Below, piece by piece: positions 41,593 to 52,945 of a DNA stretch of 64,000 nucleotides. The translations under genes and the position numbers were made by a program. Below the pieces are notes generated by a model. The model saw only the letters and a list, made by a program, of their open reading frames with translations, was not told where the DNA came from and searched no databases. Each line of letters begins with the position of its first letter. The first letter of the stretch is position 1. This DNA is from Umezawaea endophytica (GTDB lineage: Bacteria > Actinomycetota > Actinomycetes > Mycobacteriales > Pseudonocardiaceae). The stretch lies in the NCBI RefSeq assembly GCF_025061645.1, contig NZ_JANYMP010000031.1:47518-111517 (forward strand). Reading direction: 5' to 3'.

Positions 41593-42504
41593 ATGACAGA
41601 AGCGATATCCGTGTCGGGCCTGGTGAAGACCTTCGGCCCGACGCGTGCGTTGGACGGTCTCGACCTGACCGTCCGCACCGGAGAGGTGCACGGGTTCCTC
41701 GGCCCCAACGGGGCGGGCAAGTCGACCACCATCCGGGTGTTGCTGGGCCTGCTGCGAGCCGACGCGGGCACCACCCGCCTCCTCGACGGCGACCCGTGGA
41801 AGGACGCGGTCACCCTGCACCGCAGGCTGGCCTACGTGCCGGGCGACGTCACGCTGTGGCCGACCCTGTCCGGCGGCGAGGTCATCGACCTGCTCGGCAG
41901 GCTGCGCGGCGGCCTCAACCCGACGCGTCGAGCCGAGTTGCTGGAGCGGTTCGAGCTGGACCCGCGCAAGAAGGGCCGGGCCTACTCGAAGGGCAACCGG
42001 CAGAAGGTGGCGCTGGTCGCCGCCCTCGCCTCCGACGTCGAACTGCTGATCCTGGACGAGCCGACCTCCGGGCTGGACCCGCTGATGGAGGCCGTGTTCC
42101 AGGAGTGCGTCCAGGAGGAGCGGGTCCAGGGGAGGACCGTCCTGCTCTCCAGCCACATCCTCGCCGAGGTGGAAGCCCTCTGCGACCGGGTGAGCATCAT
42201 CCGCGCGGGCCGGACCGTCGAGTCCGGCACGCTCGCGGAACTGCGCCACCTCACCCGCACCAGCATCTCCGCCGAACTCGCGTCCGCGCCGAACGGCCTG
42301 GCCGCGCTGCCCGGCGTGCACGACCTCAAGGTCGAGGGGCTGCGCGTCCACTTCGACGTGGACACCGACCAGCTCGACGCCGTGCTCCGGCAGCTCACCC
42401 AGGCCGGTGTCCGCAGCCTGGCGAGCCACCCGCCCACGTTGGAGCAGTTGTTCCTCCGGCACTACGAGCCCGAGCCGTCGGCGGACCCGGTGGTGGCGCG
42501 ATGA
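41593..42504 (+). CDS. ABC exporter ATP-binding protein
   Basis: 303 residues. Walker [10 protein letters not shown], the Q-loop region, a degenerate signature [19 protein letters not shown], Walker [17 protein letters not shown] and switch His in [13 protein letters not shown] are all visible. The C-terminal roughly 80 residues are the regulatory part typical of DrrA/CcmA-type exporters. It energises the permease encoded four bases of overlap downstream (ATGA). It probably exports a hydrophobic compound or antibiotic and is controlled by the divergent GbsR-type regulator. Confidence 0.93.
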   Translation: MTEAISVSGLVKTFGPTRALDGLDLTVRTGEVHGFLGPNGAGKSTTIRVLLGLLRADAGTTRLLDGDPWKDAVTLHRRLAYVPGDVTLWPTLSGGEVIDLLGRLRGGLNPTRRAELLERFELDPRKKGRAYSKGNRQKVALVAALASDVELLILDEPTSGLDPLMEAVFQECVQEERVQGRTVLLSSHILAEVEALCDRVSIIRAGRTVESGTLAELRHLTRTSISAELASAPNGLAALPGVHDLKVEGLRVHFDVDTDQLDAVLRQLTQAGVRSLASHPPTLEQLFLRHYEPEPSADPVVAR

Positions 42505-44162
42505 GCACCGTCGTGTCGCGGCCGGACCCCGGAACCGCTTCGGCGGCGCGCGAGGGCGCCGCGGTGACCGGCGGGTTCGTGGGCACGGGCGCGCTGGTGC
42601 GGCTCGCGCTGCGCCGCGACCGGGTCCTGCTGCCCGGCTGGATCGCGGGCATCGTGCTGCTGGCGGTGGGGTCCGCCGCGGCCGCCGCCGACCTCTACTC
42701 GACGGTCGAGTCGCGCGTGGCCTCCGCCACCGCGGCGAACAACACGACGGCGCTGGTCGCGCTGTACGGCCGGGTGTACGACCCCTCCTCGGAGGGTGGC
42801 ATCTCGATGGTCAAGACCGGTGGCCTCGGCGCGGTGATGATCGCGCTGCTGTCGATCATCGTCGTCGTCCGGCACACCCGCGCCGAGGAGGAGTCCGGGC
42901 GGCTCGAACTGGTCGGCGCCACCGTCGTCGGCCGGTACGCCCCGCTCACCTCGGCGTTGATCGTCGCCATCGGCACCAACGCGGTGCTGGCGCTGCTCAC
43001 GGCCGTGGGCGTGGCGGGGGCGGGCATGCCGATGGCGGGCTCGTTCGCGTTCGGCCTCGCCTGGGGCGGTGTGGGGATCGCCTTCGCGGGGATCGCCGCC
43101 ACCACCGCGCAGGTCTCGTCCACGGCCCGCGGCGCGACCAGCCTCGCCGCGATCGTGCTCGGCTTCGTGTACGTCCTGCGGGCGGTCGGCGACACGGCCG
43201 GTCCGGACGGCCCCACGTGGATGTCGTGGCTCTCGCCCATCGGCTGGGGCCAGCAGTTCCGGCCCTACTCGGGTGACCGCTGGTGGGTCCTGCTGGTCCT
43301 GCTCGGCTTCGCCGCCGTGGTCGTGATGGGGGCGTTCGCGCTGGTCGAGCGCCGGGACATCGGCGCGGGCCTGGTCGCCGACCGGCTCGGTCCCGCCGGG
43401 TCCACGCGGCTGGGCAGCACGCTCGCGCTGGCCTGGCGGCTGCACCGGGGATCGCTGTTCGGCTGGACCGCGGCGTTCGCCGGGCTCGGGCTGGTGCTCG
43501 GCAACATCGCGGGCAACGTCGGCGGGTTCGTCGACAGCCCGTCCGCGCGGGAGATGGTCGCGAAGCTGGGCGGCACGGACGCGCTCACCGACGCGTTCAT
43601 CTCCGCGGAGATGGGCGTCATGGGCCTGGTCGCGTCGATCTACGGCATCCAGGCCGCGCTGCGGCTGCGGACCGAGGAGACGGGCCAGCGCGCCGAACCG
43701 CTGCTGGCCGCGGCGGTCTCGCGGACCAGGTGGGCGTGGAGCCACCTCGCCATCGCGTTCGGCGGCCCGGTGCTGCTGGTCGCGGCGACGGGCGCGGGCG
43801 CCGGGCTGTCGCACGGCGCGTCGTCCGGCGACATGAGCCGGTTCGGGCCGGTGTTCGCCTCGGCGTTGTTGCAGGTGCCCGCGGTGTGGGTGCTCACCGG
43901 CATCGTGGTGCTGGCGTTCGGCGCGGCTCCGCGCCTGGTCGCCACCGGGTGGGTCGCGCTCGTCGTGTTCCTTCTGCTCGGCCAGCTCGGGCCGCTGCTG
44001 GAGCTGGACCAGTGGGCGATGGACCTGTCGCCGTACACCCACATCCCGAGGTTCCCGGCGGGGGACGTCGACCCCGTGCCGCTGGTGTGGCTGGTGCTGA
44101 TCGCCGCCGCGCTCGTGGCCGCCGGGCTCACCGCCTTCCGGCGCCGGGACATCACCACCTGA
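42501..44162 (+). CDS. ABC exporter permease (polyketide-antibiotic exporter family)
   Basis: 553 residues, ATG overlapping the ATPase stop. About twelve hydrophobic helices appear in two halves, for example [56 protein letters not shown] and [21 protein letters not shown]. The [19 protein letters not shown] segment, and its counterpart [20 protein letters not shown] in the second half, are the duplicated cytoplasmic loops seen in COG3559-type putative exporters of polyketide antibiotics. The substrate is unknown. Confidence 0.9.
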   Translation: MSTVVSRPDPGTASAAREGAAVTGGFVGTGALVRLALRRDRVLLPGWIAGIVLLAVGSAAAAADLYSTVESRVASATAANNTTALVALYGRVYDPSSEGGISMVKTGGLGAVMIALLSIIVVVRHTRAEEESGRLELVGATVVGRYAPLTSALIVAIGTNAVLALLTAVGVAGAGMPMAGSFAFGLAWGGVGIAFAGIAATTAQVSSTARGATSLAAIVLGFVYVLRAVGDTAGPDGPTWMSWLSPIGWGQQFRPYSGDRWWVLLVLLGFAAVVVMGAFALVERRDIGAGLVADRLGPAGSTRLGSTLALAWRLHRGSLFGWTAAFAGLGLVLGNIAGNVGGFVDSPSAREMVAKLGGTDALTDAFISAEMGVMGLVASIYGIQAALRLRTEETGQRAEPLLAAAVSRTRWAWSHLAIAFGGPVLLVAATGAGAGLSHGASSGDMSRFGPVFASALLQVPAVWVLTGIVVLAFGAAPRLVATGWVALVVFLLLGQLGPLLELDQWAMDLSPYTHIPRFPAGDVDPVPLVWLVLIAAALVAAGLTAFRRRDITT

Positions 44163-44175
44163 CCTGAACCCGTTC

Positions 44176-44203
44176 GGCCGGGTCCTCCTCGGAGGGCCCG
44201 GCC
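44176..44203 (+). terminator. hairpin terminator
   Basis: Outer arms GGCCGGG/CCCGGCC and inner arms CCTCC/GGAGG form a long near-continuous hairpin starting 13 bases after the permease stop. No T-run. Confidence 0.65.
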
Positions 44204-44232
44204 CTTGCCGTGCGCGCGATCCCGTGCAACTC

Positions 44233-44262
44233 TGAAAGAGATATTTCGAAAGAACTCTTTCA
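44233..44262 (+). promoter_or_regulatory. operator candidate for the ArsR-type regulator
   Basis: TGAAAGAG (44233-44240) and CTCTTTCA (44255-44262) are perfect inverted arms 14 bases apart; the spacer contains TTTCGAAA. The right arm touches the AGGAG ribosome site of the gene at 44272, so binding would shut off expression. This fits autoregulation by that ArsR protein. Confidence 0.5.
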
Positions 44263-44271
44263 GGAGTGGTC

Positions 44272-44829
44272 GTGACGTTTCCCCAGCCGCGCCGGGTCGC
44301 CGACGTCGAGGCGCTGAAGGCGCTGACGCACCCGCTTCGCGTGTCGTTGGTCAACCACCTGCTGTCGGTCGGCCCGCGCACCGCCAGCGAGTGCGCCGCC
44401 GAGGTCGGGTCCAGCGCGTCCAATTGCAGTTGGCACCTGCGGCAGCTCGCCAGGTTCGGCTTCGTGGAGCGCGTCGAGGGCACGGACGGCCGGGAACGGC
44501 CGTGGCGCGCCACCGAGGTCGGCTTCGACGTCGGCGCGTTCGACGAGGACCCCGCCGTGCGCACCCAGCAGGACGCGCTGGCGGCGTTGCAGCTCAACGA
44601 GGACAACCGCTTGGTCCAGCGGTTCCTGGAGCGGCAGCACGAGCTGCCGCGCGAGTGGCTGGAGGCGTCCGCGCTGCACGGGTACGCCCTCAACGTCACG
44701 CCGGAGGAGCTGACCGGGCTGGTCGGGATCGTCGACGACCTGCTGCGGCCCTACCTCGTGCCGGTGCGCCAGGACGCGCCGGAGGGCGCCGCGCCGGTCC
44801 ACTTCGGCGTCCGGGCGTTCCTCCGGTGA
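44272..44829 (+). CDS. ArsR-family regulator of the adjacent MFS pump
   Basis: 185 residues from the GTG at 44272, six bases after CAGGAG; the GTG at 44266 overlaps that site. The winged helix covers residues about 10-85 (VEALKALTHPLRVSLVNHLLSVGPRTASECAAEVGSSASNCSWHLRQLARFGFVERVEG). No metal-binding Cys pair is seen, so it belongs to the non-metal HTH_20 group. The C-terminal half (LQRFLERQHELPREWLEASALHGYALNV) probably binds a ligand. Its stop overlaps the MFS start by GTGA, the common regulator-efflux pair arrangement. Confidence 0.87.
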   Translation: MTFPQPRRVADVEALKALTHPLRVSLVNHLLSVGPRTASECAAEVGSSASNCSWHLRQLARFGFVERVEGTDGRERPWRATEVGFDVGAFDEDPAVRTQQDALAALQLNEDNRLVQRFLERQHELPREWLEASALHGYALNVTPEELTGLVGIVDDLLRPYLVPVRQDAPEGAAPVHFGVRAFLR

Positions 44830-46091
44830 CCGGCCCGCTCGCGAACCCCGGCTTCCGACGGCTGCTGGCCGCCGGGTTCGTCTCCGAGATCGGCGACTGG
44901 GTGCTCCAGGTCGCGATGCCGGTCTACGTCTACCAGCTCACCGGCTCGGTCTCCGCGACCGCGACCACGTTCGTCGTCGCGCTGCTGCCGAGCCTCGCGC
45001 TGTCCCCGGTGGCGGGCGTGCTCGCCGACCGGTGGGACCGGCGACGGCTGATGCTGCTGATCAGCGTGCTGCAAGCGCTCGCGCTGCTGCCGCTGCTCGC
45101 CGTGCGCGGCGCCGAGGACCTCGTGCTGGTCAACGTCGTCACGGCCTGCCAGGCCGGGCTCGCGGCGCTGTTCGAACCCGCGCGCGGCGCGCTGCTGCCG
45201 TCGCTGGTGGAGCGCGCCGACCTGCCCGCCGCCAACGGGCTGATCGGCGTCGGCGTCAACCTCGCCCGACTGCTCGGCGCGTCGCTGGGCGGCGTGCTGC
45301 TCGGGTACACCGGCCTGCCCGGGGTGCTGCTCGCCGACGCCGCGTCGTTCCTGCTGGCGGCCCTGCTGCTGGTGCGCGGGTTCGGCGTCTCCCCACCGGT
45401 CGTGGCGCACCCGCCCGTGCTGCGCGCGTGGGTGGACGGCCTGCGGGAGATCGCCGCGCGGCGCCAGTTGCGGTTCATGGTGCTGGTCGTCGGCCTGATG
45501 GCGATGGCGCAGGGCCTGTTCGTCGTGCTGTTCGTGGTGTTCGTGACCGATCGGCTCGGCGGCGGCGAGGCGGAGACCGGGCTGCTGCGCGGGGTGCAGG
45601 CCGTCGGCGGGCTGCTCGGCGGCGTGCTGGTGGGGGTGCTGGTGCGGAGGTTCGCCGCCGGCCGCCTCCTCGCGTGGGCGCTGCTGGTGTTCGGCGTGCT
45701 CACCGCGCTGATGTGGAACGCGGCGTACGTGACGACCGCGCTGCTGTTCTACCTGGTCGCGTTCGCCGTGCTCGGCGCGCCCGGCGTCGTGGGCGGGGTC
45801 GGGATGATGTCGGTGCTCCAGCTCCACACCTCGGACAGCTCCCGCGGACGGGTGCTGAGCAGCTTCTTCACCCTGTTCGACGGGTTCCAGGCGCTGGGGA
45901 TGGTGATCGCCGGGGTGCTCGTCGTGCCGCTGGGGCTGCCCGTGCTGCTCGACGCGCAGGCCGGGCTGTACGCGCTAGCCGGCTTGGTGGCGCTGAACCG
46001 CCAGTGGGGCCACGACGACGAGCAGGGCGGCGGGGACGAGCAACGCGACGACCGGGTCGAGGTGGTAGAGCGGCACGAAGGCGATCGGTGA
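44826..46091 (+). CDS. MFS efflux transporter (12 TM)
   Basis: 421 residues from the GTG at 44826, coupled to the ArsR stop. The MFS motif A is GVLADRWDRRRLMLL, with FEPARGALLPSLVERADLPAANGLIGVGVNLARLLGASLGGVLLG, typical of the enterobactin-exporter/MefA-like branch. A drug or metabolite exporter under ArsR control is likely. The last roughly 40 codons (GGGDEQRDDRVEVVERHEGDR) are hydrophilic and lie opposite the 3' end of the next MFS gene: a 117-bp convergent overlap. Confidence 0.87.
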   Translation: MTGPLANPGFRRLLAAGFVSEIGDWVLQVAMPVYVYQLTGSVSATATTFVVALLPSLALSPVAGVLADRWDRRRLMLLISVLQALALLPLLAVRGAEDLVLVNVVTACQAGLAALFEPARGALLPSLVERADLPAANGLIGVGVNLARLLGASLGGVLLGYTGLPGVLLADAASFLLAALLLVRGFGVSPPVVAHPPVLRAWVDGLREIAARRQLRFMVLVVGLMAMAQGLFVVLFVVFVTDRLGGGEAETGLLRGVQAVGGLLGGVLVGVLVRRFAAGRLLAWALLVFGVLTALMWNAAYVTTALLFYLVAFAVLGAPGVVGGVGMMSVLQLHTSDSSRGRVLSSFFTLFDGFQALGMVIAGVLVVPLGLPVLLDAQAGLYALAGLVALNRQWGHDDEQGGGDEQRDDRVEVVERHEGDR

Positions 46092-47120
46092 CAGCGCGCC
46101 CCCGAGGAACCGGAGGGACTGCACCACCGACACCGAGCCGCCCCGGTTGGCGCTGTCGCCCGTGAGCACCATGGCGTGCACGCCGACGACGACACCCTGG
46201 CTGCACGCCCCGGCCAGCGCCCACAGCAGGCCGACGGCCCAGATCGACGGGAGCGTCGCCACCGCAGCCAGCAGCACCCCGCCGGTGATCGCCCCCACCT
46301 GCACGCACCGCTTGGCGCCGAAGCGGTCGACGGCCCGGCCCACCAGTCGCGCGGTCAGGATGCCCGCGAGGCCGAAGCCGGTGAGGACCACGCCCCGTTC
46401 GCCCGCGCTCAGGCCGAAGCCGTCACCCAGCCGGAAGGCGACCAGGAACGAGATGCCGCCGAGGCAGCCCCAGCCGACGAACCCGGTGGCGGCGATCCGG
46501 ATCACCGAGGGCCGCCACGCGCTGCGCAGCTTCGGCCGGTCGCCGGTCGGGGTGGTGTTCTTCGGCAGACCGATCCACGCGAGCAGGGCGGCCACCACGG
46601 CCGCGCCGACGAACGCCCAGCGCCAGGACGCCTCCGCCGCCAGACCGCCCACGAGCGGGGCCGACGTCTGGCCCGCCGCCTGCATGGACGCGAAGACGCC
46701 GAGGGTGCGGCCGAGGCGTTCCCGCTCCGTGACGGCGGCGATGGCCGCGAGCAGCAGCGGGGTGGTGAAGGCGTTGGCCGCGCCCTGGATCGCCCGGCCG
46801 CCCAGCAGGACCGGGAACGTCCAGGAGACGGCGCAGAGCACCGACGCCAGTACGTAGACGACGTAGGCGATCCGGACCGTGCGCAGTGCTCCCCACCTGG
46901 CCCCGAGCGTGCCGGAGACGAGCATGAGACCGGCGAACGGGAGCAGGTACGAGCTGAGGGTCGTCGCCGCCTCACCGCCGGAGCGGTCGAAGTCGGCGCC
47001 GATCTCGGGGAGGATCGAGGTCGTCATCGCGCCGCCGAACGGGCCGAGGAAGCCGCCCGCGTAGAGGGCCGCGATGGTCGCCCTGTCCCGCCAGCCGGTG
47101 CGGGGTGTCGTCGTGGTCAT
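45975..47120 (-). CDS. MFS transporter
   Basis: 381 residues, ATG start. The N-terminal helix AALYAGGFLGPFGGAMTTSILPEIGADFDRSGGEAATTLSSYLLPFAGLMLVSG resembles 12-TM drug/H+ antiporters. Motif A appears as TLGARWGALRTVRIA, weakly conserved, and a second as RLVGRAVDRFGAKR. IQGAANAFTTPLLLAAIAAV matches motif B/C-like regions. The substrate is unknown. It overlaps the convergent MFS gene by 117 bp at its 3' end; the C-terminal residues in that region still read as a TM helix (VVALLVPAALLVVVAPLAV), so this frame is real there. Confidence 0.85.
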   Translation of the reverse strand: MTTTTPRTGWRDRATIAALYAGGFLGPFGGAMTTSILPEIGADFDRSGGEAATTLSSYLLPFAGLMLVSGTLGARWGALRTVRIAYVVYVLASVLCAVSWTFPVLLGGRAIQGAANAFTTPLLLAAIAAVTERERLGRTLGVFASMQAAGQTSAPLVGGLAAEASWRWAFVGAAVVAALLAWIGLPKNTTPTGDRPKLRSAWRPSVIRIAATGFVGWGCLGGISFLVAFRLGDGFGLSAGERGVVLTGFGLAGILTARLVGRAVDRFGAKRCVQVGAITGGVLLAAVATLPSIWAVGLLWALAGACSQGVVVGVHAMVLTGDSANRGGSVSVVQSLRFLGGALSPIAFVPLYHLDPVVALLVPAALLVVVAPLAVQRHQAG

Positions 47121-47192
47121 GGGTCCTGGTCGGATCGTGGTGCGGGGCCGTGGACAGTCAACTCCACCCGCCGCACGGTCCGAGTAGGGGGA

Positions 47193-48479
47193 TCACCGCT
47201 CGCGGGTGGCGGTCCGGACGTCGTCCTCCTGCCGCAGTTCCAGGGTGTCCCGGTCGGTCCGCCTGATCTCGCAGTCGAGGGCGCCCGCGCGGTACCGCCC
47301 CCGGCCCAGCGGGTGCAGGGCCAGCGGAGGTTGGCCGGGTGACGTGAGCACCAGCCCGCCGTCGGTCTCGGTGATGTCGATCCGGTAGTCGTCGCGCAGG
47401 CGCCACGTGCCGGTCGGAGAGCCCTCGACCGCACCGGGCCGCGACGTGCCGTACCGGCGTTCCGCCTCGTCCAGCAGGCCCATGAGGACCTCGTCCGCCA
47501 GCTCGTTGTTGATCATCACCGCCATGGTGGCCCCGGCGTCGGGCCAGGTGAACGTCCAGCAGCCGTACCCGAGGTTGCCACCGGTGTGGCCGAACCTGCC
47601 CGCCGCGTCGACGTGGACCCCCAGCCCGTAACCGCCGGGGACCTGCGGGGTCAGCATCTGCTCGGTGGTGTCGGCGGTGAGCAGCGAGAGGGCGCGGGTG
47701 CGGATCTCCGCCCCCAGGCGGACCAGGTCGGACGGGGTCGTCCACAGGCCCGCCGCCGCGAGTTCCGGCTGCACGCGCCACCCGCCGCCGAGCGGGGTGC
47801 CCTCCGCGTGGTGGCCGGTCGCGGTGTCGTGGTGCAGGGGGAACTGCTGGTCGTAGCTGCTGTCCCGCATGTCCAGCGGTTCCAGGACCAGGGTGTGCAT
47901 GAGGGTCGTGAACGGGGTGTCGGTGACGTCCTCCAGCACCTGCTGGAGGACGGCGTAGTGGCTGCCCGAGTAGCGGAAGCGGCTGCCGGGCAGCGTGGTC
48001 GCCCGCACCGGCGGGGTGGTGGCCGGTGGTTCGCCGTCCAGGACCTGGCGCAACGTCGGGACCTGGTCGTCCTGGTGGAAGCCGCGGAACCAGTTCGACG
48101 ACAGGCCCGCCGTGTGGGCCAGCAACTGGCGCACGGTCGTGCGCGCCCGCCACCCGTCGTCGGCGGGCAGGCGCCACGAGGTGAGGTAGGTGTGGACGTC
48201 CTCGTCCAGGTCCAGGACGCCCTGGTCCACCAGGCGCAGGGTGCCGAACGCGGCGACGTGCTTGCTGATCGAGCACGCCTGGAAGATCGTGCTGGTCGTC
48301 GCCGTCCCGTACGCCGCCGCCCACGGGACGACACCGTCCCCGGTGACGGCGACGCTGACCGCGGGCACCCGGTGCAGGTCCATCAGGTCCGGGAGCGAGA
48401 TCCGGTCCGGCGACCGGTGCCGTCTGCCCCGGTGGCGGTCCATCCCCGCCAGGATCTCGCTCCACTCCGCTTCAGCCAT
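47193..48479 (-). CDS. serine hydrolase of the beta-lactamase/penicillin-binding family
   Basis: 428 residues from the ATG at 48479 (GGGAGGTGGG upstream). The class C-like active site is visible: SxxK as Ser70-Ile-Ser-Lys73 (QACSISKHVAAFGTLRLVDQG), YSG near residue 170 (FRYSGSHYAVLQQVLED) and HTGG near 305 (GRFGHTGGNLGYG) replacing KTG. There is no signal peptide, so it is cytosolic, as in esterase EstB or D-aminopeptidase relatives. A C-terminal beta domain of about 80 residues (WRLRDDYRIDITETDGGLVLTSPG) follows. Substrate unknown; lactamase activity is not implied. Confidence 0.88.
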   Translation of the reverse strand: MAEAEWSEILAGMDRHRGRRHRSPDRISLPDLMDLHRVPAVSVAVTGDGVVPWAAAYGTATTSTIFQACSISKHVAAFGTLRLVDQGVLDLDEDVHTYLTSWRLPADDGWRARTTVRQLLAHTAGLSSNWFRGFHQDDQVPTLRQVLDGEPPATTPPVRATTLPGSRFRYSGSHYAVLQQVLEDVTDTPFTTLMHTLVLEPLDMRDSSYDQQFPLHHDTATGHHAEGTPLGGGWRVQPELAAAGLWTTPSDLVRLGAEIRTRALSLLTADTTEQMLTPQVPGGYGLGVHVDAAGRFGHTGGNLGYGCWTFTWPDAGATMAVMINNELADEVLMGLLDEAERRYGTSRPGAVEGSPTGTWRLRDDYRIDITETDGGLVLTSPGQPPLALHPLGRGRYRAGALDCEIRRTDRDTLELRQEDDVRTATRER

Positions 48480-48550
48480 GGCCGAACCCACCTCCCCAGG
48501 GTGGCTACCACTGTAGGGAGGACGGGCTCGCGGTGGTGGCGGAAAAGTCG

Positions 48551-48581
48551 GTGCCGCCACCGCTCGGGGCGGTGACGGCAC
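48551..48581 (-). terminator. hairpin terminator
   Basis: Thirteen-base arms (48551-48563 and 48569-48581) pair with one mismatch around a five-base loop, just after the PAC2 stop on the minus strand; a T-rich run TTTTCC follows on that strand. Confidence 0.8.
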
Positions 48582-48587
48582 CGGTGG

Positions 48588-49484
48588 CTACAGGCCCGCC
48601 GGGCCCTTGCCGGGACCGCGGCCCCGACGGCGGAGGTAGCGCTCGAACTCGGCCGCGATGGCGTCGCCGCTCTCCTCGGTGATCTCGATCTCCGCGTCAC
48701 CGCGCTCCTCGAGGGCGCGCACGTAGTTGCGGACGTCCTCGTCCTCGTCCGCCATCTCGCTGACGGTCCGCTCCCACTCCTCCGCCTGCTCGGGCAGGGC
48801 GCCGAGCGGCACCTCGACGTCGAGGACCTCCTCGACCCGGTGCAGGAGTGCGAGGGTGGCCTTGGGCGACGGGGGCTGGGAGACGTAGTGCGGCACGGCG
48901 GCCCAGAACGAGATGGCCGGGATGCCCGCCTGGACGCACAGGTCCTGGAAGACGCCCACTATCCCGGTGGGCCCCTCGTAGCGGGAGCGCTCCAGGCCGT
49001 ACTTCGCCGCCGACTCCTCGTCGTAGGCGGTGCCGGTCACCGGGACCGGGCGGGTGTGCGGGGTGTCCATGAGCAGCGCTCCCAGCGTCACCACGGTGGT
49101 GATGCCGAGGCCCTCGATGTGGCCGAGGAGTTCCGCCGCGAACTTGCTCCACCGCATGTTCGGCTCGATGCCGTGCACGAGCACCACGTCGGTCGCGGAA
49201 CCCGGCGGACGGCACACGGTCAGGCGAGTGGTCGGGAATTCCACCCTTCGGGTGATGCCATCCACCATGCGGACCGTGGGCCGCGTCACCTGGAAGTCGT
49301 AGTAGTCGTCGGGATCGATCTCCGCCAGAGGAGTCGCGTCCCAGGTGAGTTGCAGGTGTTCGATCGCGGTACTGGCTGCGTCTCCAGCGTCGTTCCAGCC
49401 CTCGAACGCCGCCACCATGATCGGGTTGGTGAGGGGTTTCCGAGGGTCGTAGGGGGTGGGGGAGGCCTGGTCCGGATCGGTCAC
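48588..49484 (-). CDS. PAC2-family protein (proteasome assembly chaperone-like)
   Basis: 298 residues from a GTG. It has the actinobacterial PAC2 layout: NPIMVAAFEGWNDAGDAASTAIEHL near the start, DYYDFQVTRPTVRMVDGITRRVEFP, VVLVHGIEPNMRWSKFAAELLGHIEGLGITTVVTLGALLMDTPHTRPVPVTGTA, and a C-terminal coiled acidic tail (EQAEEWERTVSEMADEDEDVRNYVRALEE). In mycobacteria and relatives the orthologue is next to metH. Here the divergent neighbour is a metH remnant, which supports orthology. Its biochemical role in bacteria is unproven. Confidence 0.92.
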   Translation of the reverse strand: MTDPDQASPTPYDPRKPLTNPIMVAAFEGWNDAGDAASTAIEHLQLTWDATPLAEIDPDDYYDFQVTRPTVRMVDGITRRVEFPTTRLTVCRPPGSATDVVLVHGIEPNMRWSKFAAELLGHIEGLGITTVVTLGALLMDTPHTRPVPVTGTAYDEESAAKYGLERSRYEGPTGIVGVFQDLCVQAGIPAISFWAAVPHYVSQPPSPKATLALLHRVEEVLDVEVPLGALPEQAEEWERTVSEMADEDEDVRNYVRALEERGDAEIEITEESGDAIAAEFERYLRRRGRGPGKGPAGL

Positions 49485-49534
49485 CGGGTCAGACTACGAC
49501 CCGGAGCCAAGTTGGTTGCCCGTAGGCTTGGCGC

Positions 49535-49897
49535 ATGGCGGATCGTGTCTCCTCACCCGTGGCGGCCGCTTTCGAAGATCGAGTGGTCGGCGCGGGCGGC
49601 ACGACGGACGCCGCGCTCCCGCCGGTGAGGGTCCTGCGGGAGGACTTCGCAGGTCACAGCGGTTGTCGCGAGTTGCTGAACGCCACCAGGCCGGATGTCG
49701 GGCGAGGTGTGCGCCGCGCCTGCCCGGAGGCAGGACCTGACTCCGTCGAGACCAACACTTTCGGGTCCGATCCGCCCAACCCCGCCGACCGCGGCACCTC
49801 CGACCGGATCTTCGAACCGTCCGGAGCAGGCCCCACCGACCAGCCGACCGACGCGTTCGCCGCGCACCACCCGGAAGCGAAGTACTCCCATGCCTGA
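49535..49897 (+). pseudogene. metH: degraded 5' fragment of cobalamin-dependent methionine synthase
   Basis: An open frame of 120 residues reads MADRVSSPVAAAFEDRVVGA, then DFAGHSGCRELLNATRPDV, EAGPDSVETNTFGSD and TSDRIFEPSGAG. These match, in order, the MetH N terminus (x-DF-x-G-x-EGCNEILN-x-TRPDVV, YFEAGAD-x-VETNTFG-x-N, ADRIFELSEAGA), with many substitutions of invariant residues and loss of the DGAMGT segment. Full MetH is about 1,200 residues; nothing of the remaining domains follows. It starts 50 bp from the divergent PAC2 gene, the conserved site of metH, and runs into the HAD gene. I interpret it as a deletion relic; expression is unknown. Confidence 0.8.
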
Positions 49898-50570
49898 TGG
49901 AACTGCCCTCCCCGGAAGGCGGCCCGCCGCCGTCCTGTGGGACATGGACGGCACCCTGCTCGACTCGGAGAAGCTCTGGGACATCCCGCTCTACGAGTAC
50001 GCGGAGAAGCTCGGCGGAACGCTGTCGCTCGAGACCAGGCACGCCATGGTCGGGTCGAACGTGCCCACCACGCTCGCGCTGCTGTTCGCCGAGTTCGGGC
50101 TGGAGCCGACGCCGGACGACCTGACCGACGCCGCCGTGTGGATCGCGCGCCGCACCGAGGAGGTGTTCCGGGCGGGCCTGCCGTGGCGGCCGGGAGCCGT
50201 GGACGCGCTGCGCGCCGTGCGGGACTCCGGGGTGCCGATGGCGCTGGTGACGTCGACCGAGCGGGCGTTGACCGAGGTCGCGCTGGACACGATCGGCCGT
50301 GACCTGTTCGACGTGACGGTGTGCGGCGACGAGGTCGACGGCCTCAACAAGCCGCTGCCCGAGCCGTACCTGAAGGCCGCCCGGCTGCTCGGCGTCGAGG
50401 CGGCCGACTGCGTCGCGATCGAGGACTCGCCGACCGGGGTGTCCTCCGCCGTCGCCGCGGGCTGCACGGTGCTCGTGGTGCCGTGCGACGTGGAGGTCGA
50501 CCAGGGCGAACGGCGGGTCTTCCGCGAGTCGCTCGTGGGCGTGGACCTGGGTGTGCTCTCGGCGCTGTGA
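49890..50570 (+). CDS. HAD-superfamily phosphatase (beta-phosphoglucomutase-like)
   Basis: 226 residues from the ATG at 49890. Motif I DMDGTLLDSEKLWD gives the nucleophile Asp, motif II is Thr in ALVTSTERAL, motif III Lys in GLNKPLPEPYLKAARLLGV, and motif IV AIEDSPTGVSSAVAAG. The helical cap between motifs I and II is typical of subclass IA, which hydrolyses small sugar or metabolite phosphates. The start overlaps the end of the metH relic by eight bases. In relatives a HAD gene follows metH, so the deletion probably brought it closer to PAC2. Confidence 0.92.
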   Translation: MPDGTALPGRRPAAVLWDMDGTLLDSEKLWDIPLYEYAEKLGGTLSLETRHAMVGSNVPTTLALLFAEFGLEPTPDDLTDAAVWIARRTEEVFRAGLPWRPGAVDALRAVRDSGVPMALVTSTERALTEVALDTIGRDLFDVTVCGDEVDGLNKPLPEPYLKAARLLGVEAADCVAIEDSPTGVSSAVAAGCTVLVVPCDVEVDQGERRVFRESLVGVDLGVLSAL

Positions 50571-50576
50571 ACGGGC

Positions 50577-52879
<2,303 letters not shown>

Positions 52880-52881
52880 AC

Positions 52882-52945
52882 GAGAACGGCCGTGGTTGAG
52901 AACGGCTGTGGTCGAGAGCGGCTGTAGACGACAACGGCCGTGGAC
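52882..52945 (+). repeat. four imperfect 16-bp tandem repeats
   Basis: Consecutive units at 52882, 52898, 52914 and 52930 read GAGAACGGCCGTGGTT, GAGAACGGCTGTGGTC, GAGAGCGGCTGTAGAC and GACAACGGCCGTGGAC. They start three bases after the dgdA stop. The last unit is also the left arm of the terminator at 52934-52970, so the array looks like stepwise duplication of a terminator arm. Confidence 0.8.

Noticed and set aside
44205..46091. 628-codon frame suggesting a larger ArsR-MFS fusion
   Set aside because: The upstream roughly 207 codons are out of frame with the clear ArsR gene and encode Arg-rich sequence; the MFS protein starts at 44826.
48984..48997. GGGAGCGCTCC, a partial CebR-like site
   Set aside because: It is inside the PAC2 coding sequence, matches only 11 of 14 bases, and is not near a start codon.
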